Shown here piece after piece: positions 7,457 through 14,566 of a stretch of DNA of 21,885 nt. The position numbers and the translations under genes are program-made. The notes under the pieces were generated by a model, which was not told where the DNA came from, searched no databases, and worked only from the letters and a program-made list of their open reading frames with translations. How positions within the stretch are numbered: the stretch's first letter is position 1; each line of letters starts with the position of its first letter. The stretch spans positions 1 through 21,885 of IMG/VR virus record IMGVR_UViG_3300030085_005461, one strand, 5' to 3'. Origin of the DNA: a virus.

Positions 7457-7806
7457 TATAATTTTATTTCTATTTCAACATAATCAGATCCAATATCCCA
7501 ATCATGATCAAATCTTTTAGCTAATTCCATAAATGCATGATCTTTACCTATAAATTCTTCAATATTATTTTCATTATAAAAATCATCAATATCATCTTCT
7601 CTATCATCATATGAAACAGAAAAAGATACTTTTCCATCTTCAACAAAACCGTCATAATTACCTGATTTGCTTTTTAAATAAGCCATAGCACCATCTTCAT
7701 CAGTTTCAATTTCCATTTTAGCCGAACCTAAATTAAAATTTTTTGTTTCTACTTTTTCAAATAGTCTGCCTTCAGCTAAATATTTTCTTAAATCAAAGTT
7801 ATCCAT
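7456..7806 (-). CDS. Small acidic head cargo protein with MDNFDLRKYLAEG leader (copy 1)
   Basis: The 116-residue acidic protein begins MDNFDLRKYLAE followed by Gly, a predicted head-targeting leader ending at a Leu-Ala-Glu site (residue 12). A second site-like LFE follows at 15-17. The rest is rich in Asp/Glu and looks like a small alpha/beta domain (for example VSFSVSYDDREDDIDDFYNE). It has no similarity to the bodies of the other leader proteins. It is 3 bases downstream of copy 2. Packaging in the head is inferred from the leader; the cargo function is unknown. Its acidity suggests a DNA mimic or inhibitor role as one possibility, which is speculation. Confidence 0.65.
   Translation of the reverse strand: MDNFDLRKYLAEGRLFEKVETKNFNLGSAKMEIETDEDGAMAYLKSKSGNYDGFVEDGKVSFSVSYDDREDDIDDFYNENNIEEFIGKDHAFMELAKRFDHDWDIGSDYVEIEIKL
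7768..7806 (-). repeat. Leader repeat, copy 1
   Basis: This 39-base stretch encodes the leader and start codon. It is nearly identical at DNA level to 8179-8217 and 8736-8774 and clearly related to 9276-9308, while the coding sequences beyond it are unrelated. Confidence 0.8.
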
Positions 7807-7809
7807 TTT

Positions 7810-8217
7810 TTATACTGTAAAAGTAAAGAATTTTAAATCTTTACCTGCTATTTTTATATCTTCAGGAGGATTACCAAAATCATTTTCAAATTTTGTTTTG
7901 TCCTCTAAAGCATCATAATCATCTTTAAACATGTAAGTTATACCTACATCACCTTCACCTTGACTAACTACTGCTCCAACTATATTATATTCTTCACTAT
8001 CTTCTGTGCCTCCTATATCTCGAAAAGATTTAACTTGATCAATTTCTTTACTTATAAAATCATTATAATCAACTTCTTCCTCATCATCTAGAAATTCATC
8101 ACGCATGTGTTGTTTTACATCTTCAACATTAGCATTTAAAAATGAGATTAATTCTGGGTATTCTTGTTCGTATAGCTTACCCTCAGCTAAATATTTTCTT
8201 AAATCGAAGTTATCCAT
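7810..8217 (-). CDS. Small acidic head cargo protein with MDNFDLRKYLAEG leader (copy 2)
   Basis: The 135-residue protein starts MDNFDLRKYLAEGKLYEQEY. A predicted cut after Glu 12 (LAE before G) and another possible after Glu 17 (LYE before Q) would leave an acidic body. The body contains DEFLDDEEEVDYNDFI and a C-terminal beta-like part (GITYMFKDDYDALEDK, IAGKDLKFFTFTV). It is unrelated to copies 1 and 3 beyond the leader. Its ATG shares a base with the stop of copy 3 (TAATG). No function is recognised. Confidence 0.65.
   Translation of the reverse strand: MDNFDLRKYLAEGKLYEQEYPELISFLNANVEDVKQHMRDEFLDDEEEVDYNDFISKEIDQVKSFRDIGGTEDSEEYNIVGAVVSQGEGDVGITYMFKDDYDALEDKTKFENDFGNPPEDIKIAGKDLKFFTFTV
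8179..8217 (-). repeat. Leader repeat, copy 2
   Basis: This is the second near-identical copy of the leader-coding DNA. It differs from copy 1 at only a few positions. Confidence 0.8.
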
Positions 8218-8774
8218 TATCTTTTTAGTTTTAAAATTGATTTAGCTAATTCTTCTAAATATTCATTAGCTTCTTTATCATCTAATTCTTCTAAATCACG
8301 TTTAATTTCGTCAATGTAGTAAGAATCATCTTGATTTTCATTTAATTTACCTTCTTGTTGATAATAATCATCTCTATCACCACCATAAAATTGACCATAA
8401 TCAGTTCCATACTGCATAGCTTCTTTCCTCATTACTTCTTCAGGTACTTCAGTACCTTTAGGGTATTCTTTAAATGTATCTTCATGACCTTCAACCATAT
8501 CAAAGTAATCTTCTACATCATACCATTCATGACCTTGTTCATCTGCTAAATCCATTATTTCTTGTGTACCATAATGGTATGTATTAAAATTAGGATCAAC
8601 AATCACTCCATTTACTAATGAAAATATCTCAGCATTTGGTCCTGCTTCTTTCATTTCTTTGTCGTAGTCGTAATCATTACCCTCTATGAATTTAAATTTA
8701 GTTCTATCTACAACAACTTCTTGTAGGTATATTTTACCTTCAGCTAAATATTTTCTTAAATCGAAGTTATTCAT
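8217..8774 (-). CDS. Head cargo protein with MNNFDLRKYLAEG leader (copy 3)
   Basis: The 185-residue protein begins MNNFDLRKYLAEGKIYLQE. LAE before G at residue 12 and YLQE at residue 19 are site-like. The body is very rich in Asp, Glu and Tyr (YDYDKEMKEAGPNAEIFSLV, WYDVEDYFDMVEGHED, YGTDYGQFYGGDRDDYYQQE). Next comes LNENQDD, another site-like point, and a helical C-terminal 40 residues ending in basic KLKR. Its first 8 bases overlap the cupin-like gene. The function is unknown; the leader implies packaging. Confidence 0.65.
   Translation of the reverse strand: MNNFDLRKYLAEGKIYLQEVVVDRTKFKFIEGNDYDYDKEMKEAGPNAEIFSLVNGVIVDPNFNTYHYGTQEIMDLADEQGHEWYDVEDYFDMVEGHEDTFKEYPKGTEVPEEVMRKEAMQYGTDYGQFYGGDRDDYYQQEGKLNENQDDSYYIDEIKRDLEELDDKEANEYLEELAKSILKLKR
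8736..8774 (-). repeat. Leader repeat, copy 3
   Basis: This is the third near-identical copy of the leader-coding DNA. Its first codons differ so that residue 2 is Asn rather than Asp. Confidence 0.8.
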
Positions 8775-9015
8775 TTATTCTAATTTTTAAATCTGTTGAA
8801 CCTTTATGTATTCTATGAATACGATGTCTGTTTATAAATATACAATCACCTTTTGATAATAACAAAGGTAATTCATTATCAAATTGAAATTTCCATCCTT
8901 TACCTTCTAATATTTCAATATTTCTATCTTCATCATCCATATGCCAAATTAAATCCATAGGATCTACGTCTTTTGAAAATATTCTTATATTAGAACTATC
9001 TTTATATGGTTTCAT
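8767..9015 (-). CDS. Small cupin-like protein
   Basis: The 82-residue protein has the strand pattern of a minimal cupin barrel: LIWHMDDEDRNIEILEG, then GWKFQFDNELPLLLSKGDCI, then FINRHRIHRIHKGSTDLKIRI. A Gly-Asp turn and a His in the last part (RHRIHRIHKG) are typical of small cupins, though the metal-binding His set is incomplete. It lacks the leader carried by its neighbours. It overlaps the 9012-9308 gene by 4 bases (ATGA) and the 8217-8774 gene by 8 bases, so it is tightly coupled within the cluster. The role is unknown; a small-molecule or sugar-binding function is a guess. Confidence 0.6.
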   Translation of the reverse strand: MKPYKDSSNIRIFSKDVDPMDLIWHMDDEDRNIEILEGKGWKFQFDNELPLLLSKGDCIFINRHRIHRIHKGSTDLKIRINE

Positions 9016-9308
9016 TTTTCTAATTCTGGATGGAATTTTATGTAAACTTCTTTGGCATCATCTTTTATTGATTCACCATCAACTTCTACTTCAGCTGGAT
9101 AAACGCTAGCTGCGGGTCCATACCAATAATTTATTTTATATCCCCCTTCTTCTGTTAATTCAACAATTAAGCCTCTTTGATAATCTTTTTCTTCAGCTTG
9201 TAAATAAACTTTTTTACCTCTAGGTAAAATTAGTTCTGCCTTAGATATTCTATTATTATCCTCTTCTTTTTGTTCTTTTAAATATTTTCTTAAATCAAAA
9301 TTTTCCAT
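9012..9308 (-). CDS. Head cargo protein with MENFDLRKYLKEQ leader (copy 4)
   Basis: I place the start at the ATG at 9308, giving 98 residues beginning MENFDLRKYLKEQKEED. This ATG shares a base with the stop of the next gene upstream (TAATG), and the product aligns with the other leader proteins. An in-frame TTG at 9314 is not needed. The predicted cut is after Glu 12 (LKE before Q). The body (KAELILPRGKKVYLQAEEKD, YKINYWYGPAASVYPAEVEV) looks like a small beta-rich domain. The function is unknown. Confidence 0.65.
   Translation of the reverse strand: MENFDLRKYLKEQKEEDNNRISKAELILPRGKKVYLQAEEKDYQRGLIVELTEEGGYKINYWYGPAASVYPAEVEVDGESIKDDAKEVYIKFHPELEK
9276..9308 (-). repeat. Leader repeat, copy 4 (diverged)
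   Basis: This fourth leader-coding copy matches the others over the FDLRKYL codons but differs at its 3' part (Lys-Glu-Gln instead of Ala-Glu-Gly). Confidence 0.7.
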
Positions 9309-10282
9309 TACCAAAAAGTATTCATATTAGCACCTAAACCTAACAGTGAGGCATATCTAGGTAGTCTACATGACCAATATCTTGCTGTAGTCCTATCATT
9401 AGCTGTTTTACATCTATGACGAGCAGCAAATGCTTTTCTTGCTTTAGGATTTCTAATTTTAGCTTTTAATCCACCTGAACCAAATGTAACTTTTTTAATT
9501 TTTTTAGTTTTAGGATCTCTAACATAAACATAGTATGCCTTAGGACCTCCTCTTTTTGGTTTTCCAATAGGTGGGTCTTTCTTTTTCTTTTTTTTCTTTT
9601 TTGCTTCTGTAAGTGCTTGTTTTAAAATTTCTTTAATTTTGATTTTTTTCTTTGGATCAGCTAATCTACCAAATAAATTTTGGTCAATATCTATTCCTAA
9701 AGCAGATTTACCAGTAATAGCACTAGAAAGAGAATCAATACTAACATCTAAATCTTCAAGATCCTGTTCTCTACTAGTATCACCTTTTTTCATGTCTTCT
9801 AAAGCTCTTAAAATATCTTTTAAAACGTTTAATCTTTCTTCTGGTGTTTCCTTTAAGGTTTTTAAATAAGGTTCTTTAGATCCATCTTTATAAATAACAG
9901 TCCAATTTTCTGGGTCATTTCCTTTTTTATCTATTTTTTCTACTTCTTTTCCTGCTATGGTTAGTTTTTCATTTAACATAGGTAAATCTAAAGGTACTGC
10001 TTCACCTTCAAATAATCCAAATTCACCTAAATGTGTTTTAATTAAATGTTCATCTTCCTCGCATAAATCAATTATGTCTCTGGAATACATTTTTCTAGCT
10101 TCTCTAATTAAATTTAAATGAGCATCTGAACCAATTCTAAAAACTGATTCAAATAAAGGAATATTTTTATCTAAATGGTATTGTAAATTTTCAGATAGTA
10201 AAGATTTTACCTTTACTTTACCTTCTGTAAGTAAGGGGCCCCTTATTGATTCGCAAGTATTACATCCACATTTTTGACACAT
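9308..10282 (-). CDS. Multi-segment head protein with N-terminal Cys cluster and basic YWSC tail
   Basis: The 324-residue protein starts MCQKCGCNTC, with four Cys in ten residues that could bind metal. LLTE before G follows at residue 20. Further site-like motifs are LFE before S (45), LFE before G (92), LNE (105) and ALTE before A (226). After the last comes a run of eight Lys and a basic domain (residues about 240-315: KAYYVYVRDPKTKKIKKVTF, ARKAFAARHRCKTAND, ARYWSCRLPRY). I have the impression that this tail recurs in other phage head proteins. I infer a packaged, DNA-binding core protein that may be cut into several pieces. An AT-rich motif sits just upstream, so it starts the transcript of the small leader proteins. 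Confidence 0.7.
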   Translation of the reverse strand: MCQKCGCNTCESIRGPLLTEGKVKVKSLLSENLQYHLDKNIPLFESVFRIGSDAHLNLIREARKMYSRDIIDLCEEDEHLIKTHLGEFGLFEGEAVPLDLPMLNEKLTIAGKEVEKIDKKGNDPENWTVIYKDGSKEPYLKTLKETPEERLNVLKDILRALEDMKKGDTSREQDLEDLDVSIDSLSSAITGKSALGIDIDQNLFGRLADPKKKIKIKEILKQALTEAKKKKKKKKDPPIGKPKRGGPKAYYVYVRDPKTKKIKKVTFGSGGLKAKIRNPKARKAFAARHRCKTANDRTTARYWSCRLPRYASLLGLGANMNTFW

Positions 10283-10290
10283 ATCTTATT

Positions 10291-10303
10291 TTATTATAAA
10301 TAT
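10291..10303 (-). promoter_or_regulatory. AT-rich promoter-like motif upstream of 10282 gene
   Basis: The minus strand reads ATATTTATAATAA. It overlaps the stop codon of the 10303-11592 gene and lies 8 bases before the ATG at 10282. If it is a promoter the mRNA would be nearly leaderless. Confidence 0.5.
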
Positions 10304-11592
10304 TAACTATAGGTTACCTTGCCATTTTTATCAGTTGTCTTTTCAATACCGGCTTCTTCAATATATAAAGGATTTATTACCCATTTATAATCATCCCAAT
10401 AAAAAACTCTACTTCTTGATTTGCCTTCTTCATTAGTGCCTCTTAAAGAAACATATAAATCAGTTAATTCTTGAATATTGCTTTCAAAAGATTTAAGATT
10501 AGATAAAAACTCTTCTATTGTTGCGGGGTTTTTACCTTTATAATAATAATTAGCATCTCCATCAGTTTCACCAAATTTACCATCACCAGTAAATGCTTCA
10601 AAAGCTTCATCTTTACTTAATGGTTGGGATAAAATTGAAGGTGCTTCAGATCCATATTGTTGTTGTCTATCCTTAATAAACATTGAAATTTGATAGGATT
10701 TTAATTTACCCTTAAATAACCCATTACCAGCTCTTGGATCGGTAGAATTAATTAAAGCTTTATAAGCTCCTAAGACTATTGGTTTTAATTTATCTCCTAA
10801 TATTTGTTTAGCTCTTTTTGCCCCCATCCAATTTTCAATATAAGTAGCATTATCAGCTTTTAAACTTACTTTCATAGGAGAAGTTAAACCTTCTGGAGAT
10901 GGTTCTGTATTAATTTGTAAATCATTTTTTGGGTATCCTACTCCTTTAAAATTAGGATCACCTAAATAAGTTACTTTTAATGGTTTTCCTTTATATTCAA
11001 ATTCCCAATCTGGGGATGTTTGTTCAATAAATAAATTGGCTATTAAAGATTCTTGAGGGTGACCAGGAACAAAAGGATGATAAACATCAGGATTATTTTT
11101 TACACCTTTTAAATCAGGATCAAATTTTTCAACATTTTTTCCAGTTGGTTTTAAAATAGCATTTAATGGAATAAAATATTGATCACCTTTATATGTTATT
11201 GGGGCATAGTAAGAACTTCCTTTTTTTGCTAAATCAGCTTTATCATTTGAATCAATAGTAAATTCATCACCTACATTAATTTTAACATCAACAGATTCAA
11301 TATTTTCTTTTGGTCCCTTAAATAAATTTTGGCTTTTTAAAGACTTATATAATGTAACTCCCACTTCATGACCATTCCAGGCATTTTCTATATATTTTTC
11401 CCAAGTACCTAAGGTACCAGAAAAACCAGTAGCTGAACCTACCATATCGGCTTCAGATAAAATAAATTTTTCTTTTGTTAATTTGAAAAAAATATCCTCT
11501 AATAATTTTACATCATTAGTATCATCTAAATCAGGATATCCTTTAGGAAATTTATAAGCGAATTTTGTAAAAAATTTATCTAATACATCCAT
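10303..11592 (-). CDS. Unknown head-block protein with possible PD-(D/E)xK-like core
   Basis: The 429-residue protein starts MDVLDKFFTKFAYKFPKGYP and has ILSE before A at residue 47, so a longer leader may be removed. The middle contains HPQESLIANLFIE (Glu 181), GYPKNDLQIN (Asp 224) and MKVSLKADN (SLK 243-245). This order resembles the acidic and SxK residues of PD-(D/E)xK nuclease-like folds, but I regard it as a weak hint. A C-terminal part reads KWVINPLYIEEAG. Its ATG shares a base with the stop of the gene at 11592-12059 (TAATG). No firm function; either a packaged enzyme or a structural protein. Confidence 0.6.
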   Translation of the reverse strand: MDVLDKFFTKFAYKFPKGYPDLDDTNDVKLLEDIFFKLTKEKFILSEADMVGSATGFSGTLGTWEKYIENAWNGHEVGVTLYKSLKSQNLFKGPKENIESVDVKINVGDEFTIDSNDKADLAKKGSSYYAPITYKGDQYFIPLNAILKPTGKNVEKFDPDLKGVKNNPDVYHPFVPGHPQESLIANLFIEQTSPDWEFEYKGKPLKVTYLGDPNFKGVGYPKNDLQINTEPSPEGLTSPMKVSLKADNATYIENWMGAKRAKQILGDKLKPIVLGAYKALINSTDPRAGNGLFKGKLKSYQISMFIKDRQQQYGSEAPSILSQPLSKDEAFEAFTGDGKFGETDGDANYYYKGKNPATIEEFLSNLKSFESNIQELTDLYVSLRGTNEEGKSRSRVFYWDDYKWVINPLYIEEAGIEKTTDKNGKVTYS

Positions 11593-12059
11593 TATGCTTC
11601 TACATCTACGTTAACATCTACCTCATCTTCAACATCTGCAGTTTCAGTACCGGCATCAGCATCAGCATCTGCTTCGCCTTCTACTTCAGCACCACTAGCA
11701 GGGCCTACTCTTAATAGTCTGTTAATCGCTAAAGCACATCTTTCTTCTTCGTCTAGATTAAGTAGATAATATTTTTTTCCTTGTACTTGCCCTATCCAAC
11801 TTTTGATTGTGTACATTAAAAGAAAATTTTCTCCATTTAGTAAATTGATTCTAAAAGTAGTTGGTCTTGGGGCAACCCAATCAACCGATTCAATAAAAGA
11901 ATCAAACTCATCAGTTAATAAGTTAACAATAATATCTTTTAAAGGGGGAAATTTTTGAATTTCAGGATAAGCCAGAGCGGCATCATCCACTTTAGTCCTT
12001 TTATCCAGTATGTCTACTGCAAGTACTTTGATTTTTTCTCTTAAATCTGCTTTGGTCAT
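11592..12059 (-). CDS. Head-block protein with acidic repetitive tail
   Basis: The 155-residue protein begins MTKADLREKIKVLAVDILDK, a leader-like helix without a clear LxE site. A small domain of about 85 residues follows (TTFRINLLNGENFLLMYTIK, GKKYYLLNLDEEERCALAIN). The last 35 residues are almost only Ala, Asp, Glu, Val and Thr (GEADADADAGTETADVEDEV, DVNVDVEA). Similar acidic Val-Asp tracts occur in the two upstream genes. The gene is joined to both neighbours by TAATG junctions. The function is unknown; the acidic tail may bind basic partner proteins in the prohead core, which is inference. Confidence 0.6.
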   Translation of the reverse strand: MTKADLREKIKVLAVDILDKRTKVDDAALAYPEIQKFPPLKDIIVNLLTDEFDSFIESVDWVAPRPTTFRINLLNGENFLLMYTIKSWIGQVQGKKYYLLNLDEEERCALAINRLLRVGPASGAEVEGEADADADAGTETADVEDEVDVNVDVEA

Positions 12060-13609
12060 TATTTATCATTTTTTTTCTGTAAATAAGCCGCTACAGCCAT
12101 TTTTCTTCTTTTTTCTTGTGATTTACCTTTAAATTGAGGTGCATCAGAGTCTGAAAAATCATCAATATGTTTTTCAAGTGAAGATTTTTTAGTTAATTTT
12201 TCTTTTAATGCTTTGTCAATTGCCTTAGATTGACTATCATGTGCCTTAACAGCACCTTTAAGTTGTTTAGAAACTTTTTTAAGACCTTTTATATCTTTTT
12301 TTGATAGTTCTTTTTCATTTATTGGTGTTAAAATATAGTCACCGTGTTTATGTTTATCAACTTTAACTACTTTTTTAAGTAATTTGATTAATTCAGCCTT
12401 ATTAAATCCGAATTTTTTTACTGCTTTAACTAAAGGTGCTAAACCAGCTGCTCCACCCTCATCTTTTAAGGTTTGTCTAATTGCTTTTTCCGCTCCAAGT
12501 CTTTTTTTAACATCTTCTTCTTCACTAACTACATCAATATCAACTTCAACTGCATCCATATTATCAATCATAGCATCTATTTTAGCTACCATTTCTTCAC
12601 CATCAATATAATCAAAAGCACTATCTAGCATAGCGTTTGCTTGTATAATTTTTTTCTGCCACCATTGTGGAAAATCAACTTCACCTTGACCATCATATTT
12701 ATCTACTGCTCTATAAAGCATTTGGATCATTTGACCAGCTCTAGCTAATTCTTTTTTAAGCATATGTGGTTCATTATCTATGTGACCTACATCTAAATCA
12801 TCCATAGACATCATATGACCTTCATTTACATAAGCTACTCCATCTTCAATTTCAAATCCTTCTTCTTCTAATCTATCAATAAACCCACCTAAAGTAACAT
12901 CGTATCTATTAGCTGAATACATATTGCTAAATGCACCATAACCATCTAATCTTGATAATTCATTTGGAAAATATAGTCTAACTATGTTTCTTGCTTCATC
13001 TTCTTTTTGTTCTATGTTATCAACTATATCTCTAAGATCCATTACTGCATCATCAATTTCCGCTTCACTATATTCTTCATTGACTTTGCCTTTAGATAAA
13101 TCTTTTGTTTTGTCTTGTAATATATTTGATTTAATTATAAATTTAAGAATCTTTTTTAGTTTAGAAAATTCTTTAGCATCAACAGGTTCTTTATCAAACC
13201 CCATTCTGTCTACAAAACTTTGTAAAAAATCTACATCACCTTGATCTAAACCATGACCTTCTTCTAACCCCTTCATTTCTAATTCATCTTCTCTTCCTAA
13301 TGCTTTATCTTCTTCACCATAATCAGCTCTACCGGAAAATCCAGTATCTACTGTTTTAGTTAAATCTGTACTTGCATTTGGGACTATATCATCTTCTTGT
13401 TGAAGTGATTTTTTTATTAGTTCTTTTAGGTTTTCTAAATTCATACCCTCAATTTTCTTTTTTGCTTGTTTAGTTGCTATACCATACATAACTTTTTCCG
13501 CATCTGCACCGTATTTTTGAACTAGTTTACGCTTATTGGACAACAGGCCTTTTATGGCTTCGGAGCGTTTATCTAGTTCTCTTTCAGTCAGTTTACGTTC
13601 ATTAAGCAT
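12059..13609 (-). CDS. Large charged prohead-core-like protein
   Basis: The 516-residue protein is very rich in Lys, Asp and Glu. It starts MLNERKLTERELDKRSEAIK, with LNE and LTE motifs in the first nine residues. Next is KYGADAEKVMYGIATKQAKK (residues about 36-55), a pattern I associate with marine T4-like virion proteins. The middle has PHMLKKELARAGQMIQMLYR and GEVDFPQWWQKKIIQANAML. An acidic VEVDIDVVSEEED tract follows, and the end reads DAPQFKGKSQEKRRKMAVAA, also apparently a recurrent C-terminal module. It sits between two other head-block genes, one base from the upstream gene. I infer an internal core or scaffold protein. Confidence 0.65.
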   Translation of the reverse strand: MLNERKLTERELDKRSEAIKGLLSNKRKLVQKYGADAEKVMYGIATKQAKKKIEGMNLENLKELIKKSLQQEDDIVPNASTDLTKTVDTGFSGRADYGEEDKALGREDELEMKGLEEGHGLDQGDVDFLQSFVDRMGFDKEPVDAKEFSKLKKILKFIIKSNILQDKTKDLSKGKVNEEYSEAEIDDAVMDLRDIVDNIEQKEDEARNIVRLYFPNELSRLDGYGAFSNMYSANRYDVTLGGFIDRLEEEGFEIEDGVAYVNEGHMMSMDDLDVGHIDNEPHMLKKELARAGQMIQMLYRAVDKYDGQGEVDFPQWWQKKIIQANAMLDSAFDYIDGEEMVAKIDAMIDNMDAVEVDIDVVSEEEDVKKRLGAEKAIRQTLKDEGGAAGLAPLVKAVKKFGFNKAELIKLLKKVVKVDKHKHGDYILTPINEKELSKKDIKGLKKVSKQLKGAVKAHDSQSKAIDKALKEKLTKKSSLEKHIDDFSDSDAPQFKGKSQEKRRKMAVAAYLQKKNDK

Positions 13610-13610
13610 T

Positions 13611-14540
13611 TTAATCTGTTCTATTACCTACAACAAATTTTCTTGTAAAATACGTAATTGTATTACCTATCTGATCAGTTAAAACTTCATCGCCTAATCC
13701 TTCAGATGCCTTCATAGCAGCTTGTAAAGAATCTTGAACTAATTCTTCTATAGGTGATAAACCAACTTCAACATCAGCTTTAACTCCAGTTTTTTTAATA
13801 TTAATATTATCACCTTCAGCATCAACATCAACTTCAGCTTCATCTTCTATATCTACATCAACATCAACATCTTCTTCTTGTTCAGATAAAAATTCAATAA
13901 TATCTTCTTTAATTTTAGATTTAAGCTCAGATACTTTCATTTTCTTTAATTCCGCTTCAATATCATCTTTAGCATCCTCAAATCCATCCTTGTATCCTTC
14001 TTGTTCAGCATCGGTTCTAGCATCTTCTTTAACTAAACCTTCTCCATATGCAGCTCTAATAGCACCACATACTTTTTTAGCTCCTTCTTTACCATATCTA
14101 CCTTCATTATCAGCTAAACATTGATCAAACGGGTAAGAGCCTTCTTGAATTTTAGTATATGCTTCAGAAATAGTTTCTTTTAAATCTCTTTTATCCATTT
14201 TAAAGCCTTTTTTTCCTACACCATGTTCTTTTTTAAAGTATCCTTTACCTACTTCTTCAACATTTTCTTTATTGACTTTATTTTTTCCTGGGCCTTTGGC
14301 TTTTCCTTTAGCTTCAGCATCTCTTTTACCAAATTTACCGTAAGAATCGTCTCTACGGTCTTTAAAAGATTGTTTTTTTCCTTTTTCTGCACCTCTACGA
14401 GCACCTAGAGATTCGTCTTCTCTATCATCGTATCCTTGCTTTTTTCTTTCAGTAACTTCTTTTGATTCAGAAATTACTTCTTGCTTATCTCCGTAGATTT
14501 TTCCACTTTTTAAATAAGCTTGATAATTAAAGTTGTCCAT
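13611..14540 (-). CDS. Multi-segment head protein with internal leader-like sites
   Basis: The 309-residue protein begins MDNFNYQAYLKSGKIYGDKQ, a diverged form of the shared leader, with VISE before S at residue 25. A highly charged repetitive part follows (DDREDESLGARRGAEKGKKQ, FKDRRDDSYGKFGKRD). Then KRDLKETISE before A (126) precedes a small Cys module, PFDQCLADNEGRYGKEGAKK then VCGAIRAAYG (Cys 141 and 158). A second internal leader-like stretch VSELKSKIKEDIIEFLSE before Q (220) precedes an acidic Val-Asp tract and a final helical domain. It therefore looks like several packaged units fused in one chain. The gene begins a unit after its own AT-rich motif. The function of each unit is unknown. 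Confidence 0.65.
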   Translation of the reverse strand: MDNFNYQAYLKSGKIYGDKQEVISESKEVTERKKQGYDDREDESLGARRGAEKGKKQSFKDRRDDSYGKFGKRDAEAKGKAKGPGKNKVNKENVEEVGKGYFKKEHGVGKKGFKMDKRDLKETISEAYTKIQEGSYPFDQCLADNEGRYGKEGAKKVCGAIRAAYGEGLVKEDARTDAEQEGYKDGFEDAKDDIEAELKKMKVSELKSKIKEDIIEFLSEQEEDVDVDVDIEDEAEVDVDAEGDNINIKKTGVKADVEVGLSPIEELVQDSLQAAMKASEGLGDEVLTDQIGNTITYFTRKFVVGNRTD

Positions 14541-14552
14541 TATAGTATATTT

Positions 14553-14566
14553 TTATTTATAAATAT
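14553..14566 (-). promoter_or_regulatory. Promoter-like motif with exact TATAAATA upstream of 14540 gene
   Basis: The minus strand reads ATATTTATAAATAA, beginning in the stop codon of the lipoprotein gene and ending 12 bases before the ATG at 14540. It contains the T4 late consensus TATAAATA. Confidence 0.55.

Noticed and set aside
8355-8549. Plus-strand open frames (for example 8355-8549, 9639-9869, 12384-12611, 12984-13244, 14223-14408, 19546-19731, 20674-20874)
   Set aside because: They lie opposite clear minus-strand genes, have Phe/Ser/Ile-rich composition from complementing Lys/Glu-rich coding, and show no motifs or upstream signals.
7768-9308. CRISPR-like array from four spaced repeats
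   Set aside because: The repeats are the 5' coding ends of four genes with 370-560 bases between them, not short spacers.
9309-9314. TTG start for the 9012 gene
   Set aside because: The ATG at 9308 forms the TAATG junction and aligns with the shared leader.
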